Source of the DNA: Alphaproteobacteria bacterium | GTDB taxonomy: Bacteria; Pseudomonadota; Alphaproteobacteria; Rhodobacterales; Rhodobacteraceae | DNA: 7,132 nucleotides | Assembly (NCBI GenBank): GCA_030425945.1 | Contig: JAUHZL010000154.1 | Location: 1 to 7,132 of the forward strand | Direction: 5' to 3' | Part shown: piece after piece, positions 1-4,772 of the stretch | How the letters are laid out: each line of letters starts with the position of its first letter | Position numbering within the stretch: the stretch's first letter is position 1 | Notes under the pieces: generated by a model | Databases searched by the model: none | Told to the model about the DNA's origin: nothing | Seen by the model: the letters and a program-made list of their open reading frames with translations, nothing else | Program-made: the position numbers and the translations under genes

Positions 1-307
1 CGTGAAACGCCTGTGCCCCACCACCGGCAAGCGCTTCTACGACATGAACCGCTCCCCGGTGGTCAGCCCCTATACCGGCCAGATCGTCGATATCGAGGCC
101 GGCCGGAAATCGAGTGCCGCCGCCCTCGCCGACGAGCGCCGCAACAAGACCAAGCGCGAAGACGTCGTGGCGACCGAGGATGACGAGGTGCTGGAGGACG
201 ACGATACCGCGGACGTCGATCTGGGCGATGACGTGCTCGAGGACGACGACGAGGACACCGTTGCGCTCGACGATCTGACCGACGTCGCCGGCGACGACGA
301 CGACTGA
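1..307 (+). CDS. TIGR02300 / FYDLN-acid family protein, 5'-truncated by window edge
   Basis: This is the C-terminal part of a small conserved alphaproteobacterial protein of unknown function. The reading frame begins at base 2 with GTG. That codon is probably an internal valine rather than the start, because family members normally carry a few more residues before the KRxCPxTGKxFYD motif, so the true start lies left of the window. Visible are CPTTGKRFYDMNRSP followed by VSPYTG, which is the family signature, and then a linker rich in Ala, Arg and Lys. The last roughly 50 residues are dominated by Asp and Glu and end in DDDD before the TGA at 305-307. The acidic tail suggests an unstructured, highly charged C-terminus. 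No catalytic residues are recognised and I assign no function. Family assignment is confident from the signature plus the acidic tail. The neighbouring downstream tRNA-Ala is consistent with a chromosomal setting. Confidence 0.85.
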   Translation, partial: VKRLCPTTGKRFYDMNRSPVVSPYTGQIVDIEAGRKSSAAALADERRNKTKREDVVATEDDEVLEDDDTADVDLGDDVLEDDDEDTVALDDLTDVAGDDDD

Positions 308-313
308 CCGGAA

Positions 314-357
314 CCGGTCCGGGGGGAAAGATTTCCGCTTGCACTCCCCCGGACCGG
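314..357. repeat. 12-bp perfect inverted repeat downstream of the FYDLN-acid gene
   Basis: Bases 314-325 (CCGGTCCGGGGG) and 346-357 (CCCCCGGACCGG) are exact reverse complements separated by 20 bases. The left arm begins seven bases after the stop codon of the upstream gene, so the transcript could fold into a strong hairpin acting as a terminator or 3'-end stabiliser. No T tract follows the right arm, so a canonical Rho-independent terminator is not supported. A second small palindrome (GGAAA-GA-TTTCC, 325-336) is nested in the loop. The pairing is seen directly; the function is inferred. Confidence 0.6.
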
Positions 358-367
358 CGCATAAGAC
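339..367 (+). promoter_or_regulatory. Probable sigma-70-type promoter for tRNA-Ala
   Basis: TTGCAC at 339-344 resembles an alphaproteobacterial -35 element. CATAAG/ATAAGAC around 360-367 is the only AT-rich -10-like stretch at a suitable distance (about 15-17 bases). The expected transcription start near 372-376 would give a short leader before the tRNA at 402. The -35 matches consensus mainly through its TTG, and the -10 is only partial, so this is a position-supported guess. The -35 lies in the loop and the spacer lies in the right arm of the 314-357 inverted repeat. Confidence 0.45.
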
Positions 368-374
368 ACGCGGC

Positions 375-390
375 ACAGGCGACAGCCTGT
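375..390 (+). other. Small hairpin in the presumed tRNA-Ala 5' leader
   Basis: ACAGGC (375-380) pairs perfectly with GCCTGT (385-390) around the loop GACA. It sits between the predicted start site and the tRNA, followed by an A-rich single-stranded stretch (about 391-401) just before the mature 5' end. It may shape 5'-leader processing by RNase P or another nuclease. Six base pairs is short enough to be chance, so confidence is low. Confidence 0.3.
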
Positions 391-401
391 TCCCAAAAGA
401 T

Positions 402-477
<76 letters not shown>

Positions 478-503
478 TCGCCCCGCATTGCCTGATGTGA
501 CCG

Positions 504-529
504 AAGCGCCGCCCCCCGGGGCGGCGTTT
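504..529 (+). terminator. Rho-independent-type terminator after tRNA-Ala
   Basis: CGCCGCCC (507-514) pairs with GGGCGGCG (519-526) around a four-base loop. The stem can be lengthened by flanking AAG/TTT (504-506 with 527-529). A short T run (TTT, then GGCG, then TTT) follows. Its position 27 bases after the tRNA 3' end and the strong GC stem make it the likely end of the tRNA transcript. The T tract is short and interrupted. Confidence 0.65.
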
Positions 530-771
530 GGCGTTTCGGGCTCCTTGATCCGCCGCGAGCGGATTCTCCAACGTTTCCGGAGCCGATCGGCGGGAATCCA
601 CCCATGCTGCACTGCGCGAAAAACGCCGGTCGGCAGATCGGTTTTTGCGGTTAACGTCCTCGGATCATCGAAGGCGAAAGACAGAGTCGGTCCCGACGGG
701 CGTGCCATGACGCGTGCCCGAACGCCCTCTCCTTGCCTGCCGATGACCGCCAGCGAAGAGGAGCGCCCGCC
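530..771. other. Intergenic stretch without a convincing gene; contains weak inverted repeats
   Basis: No supportable coding region or RNA gene is seen here; the frames that are open lack a ribosome binding site and look like high-GC artefacts. Two weak dyads occur. ATCCGC (548-553) pairs with GCGGAT (559-564). An imperfect repeat places CGC-G-AAAAAC (615-624) opposite GTTTTTGCG (641-649). The second is a comparatively AT-rich patch and could be an operator or part of the promoter of the downstream ATPase gene. I could not find a -35/-10 pair with acceptable spacing. Confidence 0.35.
756..763 (+). promoter_or_regulatory. Ribosome binding site that fixes the start of the VirD4-like gene
   Basis: AAGAGGAG ends eight bases before the ATG at 772. 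This strong Shine-Dalgarno match favours the ATG over the in-frame upstream TTG at 733, which would add 13 residues and place the ribosome binding site inside the coding region. Confidence 0.8.
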
Positions 772-2055
772 ATGACCACCGACCCCATCCGCATTGCCCG
801 ACGAAAACGCCACGCGCAGGCCGCCTACGGCTTCCAGCGGCCCAGGACGCGGCCCGACACCGGGTTCGAGACCATCCCCGCGGACGCCCACACCATCGTT
901 CTGGGCCCGACCGGCGCGGGCAAGACCACCGGCGCGCTGATTCCCCGCCTGCTGACCTATCCCGGCCCGGCCATCGTCAACGACCCCAAGGGCGAGCTCT
1001 TCGCCACCACCGCCAATGCCCGCCGCCGGATGGGCCAGACGGTCTACGTGGTCGATCCCTTCGGCTGCACGGCGGCGGACCCGATCGGCCTGAACCCGCT
1101 GTCGCCGCTGGCCGCGCTCGATGACCCCGATCACGGCTGCGTCCAGATCGCGGACCGGCTGTTCCCGGACAACGGCGAGCGCGACCCGTTCTGGCGGGAC
1201 ATGGCGGCGCATCTGACCGCGGGCATCATCCGCTACGTCGTCGAACGCGAGAAGGCGACCGGAACCCCCGCGACCCTGGCCGATGTCCAGGACATCCTCG
1301 GCGACGGCGATCCGGTCTACCGGCTGTCGCAGCTCCTAAACCTCGCCAAGGACTGGCTGGACAATGCGCTGGCCGAACGGATCGGCAGCGTGCTCAGCAT
1401 CACCGACGTCACGCGCAGCGGCATCTTCTCGACCGCCCTGCGCGGCGTGCGCCTGTTCCGGTCGCGCGAGATTCGCGAGGCCGTCAGCCGCACCGGCCTG
1501 TCGCTCGACGATCTCGTCGCGGGCGCGCCCGTCACGCTCTACTTCTGCCTTCGGCCGAGCGACCTGCGCACCTACGGCCCGGTGGTGCGGCTGTGGTTCG
1601 ACATGCTGCTCGACCTGCTCTGCGAGCGCGACACGATCCACCAGTTGCCCACCCTCTTCGCGCTGGACGAGGCGGCGGCGCTGGGGCGGATGCCGCAGGT
1701 CGAGACCGCCTTCAGCATCGGGCGCGGCTACGGGATCAGCCTGCTGACGGTGTTCCAGACGGTGCACCAGGCCCGCGCGACCTACGGACCGGCGCACCGG
1801 GTGCTGTTCGACAACGCCGGGGCGGTGATGGCGTTTCCGCCCGCCAACCACGCCTCCGCCCGCGATGTCGCCGGGCTGCTCGGCGGCGTGACGGCGGAAG
1901 CGCTGCTGCAGCTCGGCGAGCGGGAACTGGTTCTGGGCCGCGCCGGCGAGGTCGGCCGGATCGTCGAGCGCTACGACGTCCGCTTCGATCCCGAGTTGCA
2001 GGCGCTGGCCGATCCCAACCCGCGCCACGACCGGCCGTCCGCGCCGCTGGCCTGA
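772..2055 (+). CDS. VirD4/TraG-type coupling ATPase (type IV secretory conjugative DNA transfer family), no membrane anchor
   Basis: The product is 427 residues. It shows the RecA-like ATPase core of type IV coupling proteins: Walker A GPTGAGKT at residues 45-52, the family motif NDPKGEL at 70-76, FWRDMA (140-145) leading into a helical insertion, Walker B LFALDE with D299/E300, and the GRGYGISLL-VFQT motif at 317-330 with Q329. The C-terminal part (LGERELVLGRAG, then RYDVRFDP) matches the end of the ATPase fold. In conjugation such proteins are hexameric pumps linking the relaxosome to the secretion channel. VirD4-like proteins are usually about 500-670 residues with two N-terminal membrane helices. 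Here the first 40 residues are Arg-rich and hydrophilic with no hydrophobic segment, so the protein should be soluble or peripherally attached. No relaxase or channel gene is visible, so the role is unknown; it could be a domesticated remnant or a diverged DNA/protein translocase. The ATPase motifs are intact, which argues against a pseudogene. It converges with urtE. Confidence 0.85.
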   Translation: MTTDPIRIARRKRHAQAAYGFQRPRTRPDTGFETIPADAHTIVLGPTGAGKTTGALIPRLLTYPGPAIVNDPKGELFATTANARRRMGQTVYVVDPFGCTAADPIGLNPLSPLAALDDPDHGCVQIADRLFPDNGERDPFWRDMAAHLTAGIIRYVVEREKATGTPATLADVQDILGDGDPVYRLSQLLNLAKDWLDNALAERIGSVLSITDVTRSGIFSTALRGVRLFRSREIREAVSRTGLSLDDLVAGAPVTLYFCLRPSDLRTYGPVVRLWFDMLLDLLCERDTIHQLPTLFALDEAAALGRMPQVETAFSIGRGYGISLLTVFQTVHQARATYGPAHRVLFDNAGAVMAFPPANHASARDVAGLLGGVTAEALLQLGERELVLGRAGEVGRIVERYDVRFDPELQALADPNPRHDRPSAPLA

Positions 2056-2064
2056 GAACCGCCC

Positions 2065-2099
2065 GGCGGCCGTGGCCTCGTCAGACCGAGACGGCCGCC
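2065..2099. terminator. Hairpin at the convergent junction, possible bidirectional terminator
   Basis: GGCGGCCGT (2065-2073) is the exact reverse complement of ACGGCCGCC (2091-2099). Inside, CTCG (2077-2080) pairs with CGAG (2087-2090) around a six-base loop, leaving a three-base bulge on one side. It lies in the 25-base gap between the two converging genes and runs over the last codons and stop of urtE (2081-2083). It could block read-through from both sides. There is no T tract on either strand, so it would be an atypical terminator, and part of the pairing is constrained by coding sequence. Confidence 0.45.
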
Positions 2100-2776
2100 A
2101 GCACCTCGGCCTTGTCGAGGGCGTCCTTGCGCCCCGACAGCACCACCCGGCCGCGCTTCATCACCGCGATCTCGTCGCCGAGGCCGTGGGCAAACTCGAA
2201 GAACTGCTCGACCAGCACGATGGCCATCCGCCCCTCGTCGCGCAGGTAGGCGATCACCCGCCCGATCTGCTGGATGATGTTCGGCTGGATGCCCTCGGTC
2301 GGCTCGTCGAGCAGCAGGAGCTTCGGCTGGGTCAGCAAGGCCCGCGCGATGGCCAGTTGCTGCTGTTGCCCGCCGGACAGGTCGCCGCCACGCCGCCCGG
2401 TCATCTCCTTCAGGACCGGGAACAGCTCGTAGATCTCGTCCGGCACCCGGTGCGCGCTGCGCGGCAGGCAGGCATAGGCCGTCTCCAGGTTCTCGCGCAC
2501 GGTCAGCAACGGGAAGATCTCGCGGCCCTGCGGCACATAGGCGACGCCCTTCTGCGCCAGTGCATGCGCGGGCAGGCGGCCCAGCGCCTCGCCGTCCAGC
2601 GTGACCCCCCCGCCCGAGCGCGGATGCCGCCCGGCAATCGCCTTCAGAAGCGAGGTCTTGCCGACCCCGTTGGTGCCCATAAGGCAGGTGATCTTGCCGG
2701 TTTCCGCCGCGAGGTCGACCCCGTGCAGGATCTGGCTCTGCCCGTAGTGCAGGGTAAGGTCCTTGATCTCCAGCAT
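2081..2776 (-). CDS. urtE: Urea ABC transporter ATP-binding subunit UrtE (LivF-type)
   Basis: UrtE is one of two cytoplasmic ATPases that power urea import through the UrtB-UrtC permease pair. The 231-residue product is full length for the family. It shows Walker A GTNGVGKT (34-41), a Q-loop at Q83 in VPQGREIFP, the signature LSGGQQQQ (133-140) and Walker B LLLLDEPTEGIQP (153-165). The segment PTEGIQPNIIQQIG is typical of UrtE and separates it from branched-chain amino acid LivF. The position where most ABC ATPases carry the switch histidine is Gln191 in LVEQFFEFAH, the usual state in the LivF branch. The ATG at 2776 lies three bases after the urtD stop. Its own ribosome binding site is weak (a TGGGGCG about ten bases upstream), so translation is probably coupled to urtD. 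It is the last gene of the operon and converges with the VirD4-like gene. Confidence 0.95.
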   Translation of the reverse strand: MLEIKDLTLHYGQSQILHGVDLAAETGKITCLMGTNGVGKTSLLKAIAGRHPRSGGGVTLDGEALGRLPAHALAQKGVAYVPQGREIFPLLTVRENLETAYACLPRSAHRVPDEIYELFPVLKEMTGRRGGDLSGGQQQQLAIARALLTQPKLLLLDEPTEGIQPNIIQQIGRVIAYLRDEGRMAIVLVEQFFEFAHGLGDEIAVMKRGRVVLSGRKDALDKAEVLAAVSV

Positions 2777-2779
2777 CTC

Positions 2780-3523
2780 TCAGCGCCCCAGGTAGACGTC
2801 GATCACGTCCTGGTTCGAGGTGACGTGGTCGAGGCTGCCCTCGGCCAGCACCCGCCCCTCGTGCAGCACGGTGACCTTGCAGTTCAGCTTGCGGACGAAG
2901 TCCATGTCATGCTCGACCACCACCACCGCGCGGGTCTTGGCGGCCTCGCGCAGGATCGCGGTGGTGTGGTCGCGCTCGGCCGGGGTCATGCCCGCGGCGG
3001 GTTCGTCGACCAAGAGCAGGCGCGGGTCCTGCGCCAGCAGCATCCCGATCTCCAGCCATTGCTTCTGGCCGTGGCTCAACTCGCCCGCCTTGCGCGGCAG
3101 GTGCTCCGACAGCCCGATCTCGGCGGCCAGTTCCGCGATGCGCCCGGCGGTCGCCCGCGTCGGACGCGACAGGAGCACCGCGAAGGGGCGGCGGTCCTCC
3201 TTCAGCGCCATGCCGAGGTTCTCCTCGACCGTCTGGTCCTCGAAGACCGTGGGCCGCTGGAACTTCCGCCCGATCCCGGCGCGCGCGATCTGGCTCTCCG
3301 AGAGCTTCAGCAACGACTGGTTCTTCTCGCCCCAGACCACGGTGCCGGTGTCGGGCCGGGTCTTGCCGGTCACGATATCCATGAAGGTGGTCTTGCCCGC
3401 GCCGTTCGGCCCGATGATCGCGCGCATCTCGGCCCGACCGATCTGGAACGACAGGTTGTTGATCGCGCGGAACCCGTCGAAGGTGACCGAGACCCCCGAC
3501 ACCTCGAGCAGCATCCCGGTCAT
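2780..3523 (-). CDS. urtD: Urea ABC transporter ATP-binding subunit UrtD (LivG-type)
   Basis: UrtD is the second ATPase of the urea importer, expected to pair with UrtE under the UrtB/UrtC membrane core. The 247-residue product carries Walker A GPNGAGKT (38-45), a Q-loop at Q89 in GRKFQRPTVFE, signature LSHGQ (149-153) followed by KQWLEIGML, Walker B LLLVDEPAAGMTP (169-181), and the switch histidine H205 in VEHDMDFV. FQRPTVFEDQTVEENL and the LSHGQKQWLEIGM stretch are characteristic of UrtD. The start is placed at the ATG at 3523, which overlaps the urtC stop as ATGA and is preceded by GGAGG seven bases away. A second ATG three codons later (3514) is possible but less well spaced. The reading frame stays open far upstream through urtC in the wrong frame, so an extended call would be an error. 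The protein ends YLGR, usual for the family. Confidence 0.95.
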   Translation of the reverse strand: MTGMLLEVSGVSVTFDGFRAINNLSFQIGRAEMRAIIGPNGAGKTTFMDIVTGKTRPDTGTVVWGEKNQSLLKLSESQIARAGIGRKFQRPTVFEDQTVEENLGMALKEDRRPFAVLLSRPTRATAGRIAELAAEIGLSEHLPRKAGELSHGQKQWLEIGMLLAQDPRLLLVDEPAAGMTPAERDHTTAILREAAKTRAVVVVEHDMDFVRKLNCKVTVLHEGRVLAEGSLDHVTSNQDVIDVYLGR

Positions 3524-4767
3524 TTGCCGTCCTCCGTGCGGGCCTGTTCCGCCTCGCGCAGCGCGCCCTGATCGGGGCCGAGGTCCGCGCCGTGCCGGTC
3601 CGGCACGCTGCCCGGCAAGACCAGGTCCACCAGCCCGCCGATGCCCTTCGGCGCGAACAGCGTCACCGCCACGAAGCTGAGGCCCAGCAGCACCAGCCAC
3701 CAGTCGGTCCACTGGATGGTGTAGACCCCCAGGTCGATGGGTGGCGCACCGCCGCCGGTGAACCAGCTCGACAGGAGCGACACGAACGCCGCCCCGATCA
3801 CCGCGCCATAGAGCCGCCCGCGCCCGCCGATGGCGACCCAGACCGCCAGATAGATGCCGGCGATCGGCGCGATTTCCGCCGGGTTGATGATGCCCGCCTG
3901 CGGGTAGTAGAGCGCGCCCGCCAGCGCCGCCAGCACGGCCGTCAGGGTGAACACCGTCAGCTTGTAGGCCTCGACGTCGTAGCCGAGAAACCGCACCCGG
4001 GCCTCGTCGTCGCGGATGCCCCGGACGACGCTGCCGAACTTGCCCGACACCAGCCACGCCGCCAGCACGTAGGCGAGGCCCAGCGCCAGCGCCGAGGCCC
4101 AGAAGAACCCGATCGAGACGACGCTCTGCGGCAGGTGCAGCAGGCCCGGCACGTTCTGCAGGCCCGACAGGCCGTTGTTGCCGCGCAGACCGCTGTCGTT
4201 CTGGAAGAGGTAGAGCGACAGCGCCAGCGTCATCGCCTGCGTCAGGATCGACAGGTAGACCCCGGTCACCCGGCTGCGGAACGCCAGCCAGCCGAAGACT
4301 AGCGCCAGCAGGCCCGGCACCAGCACCACCAGCGCCAGTTGCGCCAGCAGGCTGTCGGCAAACGTCCAGATCACCGGGATTTCCGAGCCGCCGACGACCC
4401 CGAAGATCTGCGTGCCGATGGCGGCGCGGACCTCCTCGGGCGTGGGCGGCAAGGGCGCGTTCACCAGGCTGTCCAGCACGATGCCCTTGGTGCGCTCGTA
4501 CATCAGCCACATGCCGATCATGTAGCCGCCAAGCCCGAAGAAGGCGAAATGCCCGAGCGACAGGATTCCGCAATAGCCCCAGACGAGGTCCATCGCGACC
4601 GCGATCAGGCACAGGCACAGGGTCTTGCCCAGCGTCTTGACGAAGCTGGTCGAGATCAGCCCGAGGCCCATGCCCTCGGACAGGATCGTGACCCCCAGCG
4701 TGAAGAGCGCGAGCAGCGCGAGAAAGACGAGGACCGAGGGGTGACGCAGGACGAAGGGGCGGCGCAT
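3520..4767 (-). CDS. urtC: Urea ABC transporter permease UrtC (LivM-type)
   Basis: UrtC is an inner-membrane permease that forms the urea channel with UrtB. The 415-residue protein has a short basic N-terminus (MRRPFVLRHP) and then roughly nine to ten hydrophobic segments, for example about 12-30, 46-62, 66-90, 140-163, 168-188, 217-241, 268-287, 298-337 and 352-372. The LivM/UrtC motif GYCGILSLGHFAFFGLGGY is at 64-82. The cytoplasmic loop RGIRDDEARVRFLGYD (249-264) is the EAA-like contact for the ATPases. A predicted non-membrane loop at about 91-135 is usual for UrtC. Residues after about 385 form a charged hydrophilic tail of some 30 residues, longer than the membrane core needs. The start is the ATG at 4767, five bases after the urtB stop, with GGGGAG eight bases upstream. 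A GTG at 4776 (overlapping the urtB stop as GTGA) is the alternative, but the ribosome binding site would directly abut it. Confidence 0.95.
   Translation of the reverse strand: MRRPFVLRHPSVLVFLALLALFTLGVTILSEGMGLGLISTSFVKTLGKTLCLCLIAVAMDLVWGYCGILSLGHFAFFGLGGYMIGMWLMYERTKGIVLDSLVNAPLPPTPEEVRAAIGTQIFGVVGGSEIPVIWTFADSLLAQLALVVLVPGLLALVFGWLAFRSRVTGVYLSILTQAMTLALSLYLFQNDSGLRGNNGLSGLQNVPGLLHLPQSVVSIGFFWASALALGLAYVLAAWLVSGKFGSVVRGIRDDEARVRFLGYDVEAYKLTVFTLTAVLAALAGALYYPQAGIINPAEIAPIAGIYLAVWVAIGGRGRLYGAVIGAAFVSLLSSWFTGGGAPPIDLGVYTIQWTDWWLVLLGLSFVAVTLFAPKGIGGLVDLVLPGSVPDRHGADLGPDQGALREAEQARTEDGK
3531..3535 (-). promoter_or_regulatory. Ribosome binding site of urtD inside the urtC coding end
   Basis: On the minus strand GGAGG lies seven bases before the urtD ATG at 3523. 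It is embedded in the last codons of urtC. Together with the ATGA overlap, this supports the chosen start and translational coupling. Confidence 0.8.
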
Positions 4768-4772
4768 GACGG

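Noticed and set aside
548..599. Short dyads ATCCGC/GCGGAT and GGATTC/GAATCC downstream of the tRNA terminator
   Set aside because: Six-base arms are expected by chance in DNA of this composition, and they have no clear relation to a promoter or terminator.
733..771. Upstream TTG start for the VirD4-like gene
   Set aside because: A strong AAGAGGAG eight bases before the ATG at 772 makes the shorter form much more likely. The extra 13 codons contain that ribosome binding site.
2072..3571. A 499-codon plus-strand open frame opposite urtE and urtD
   Set aside because: It is a high-GC shadow: codon constraint is clearly on the minus strand, where both ATPases have complete motif sets. The shadow peptide is a low-complexity Asp/Gln/Leu/His/Arg mix.
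2780..4618. A 612-codon frame suggesting an extended UrtD
   Set aside because: The first 364 codons are out-of-phase urtC. The ATGA overlap and GGAGG at 3531-3535 place the real start at 3523.
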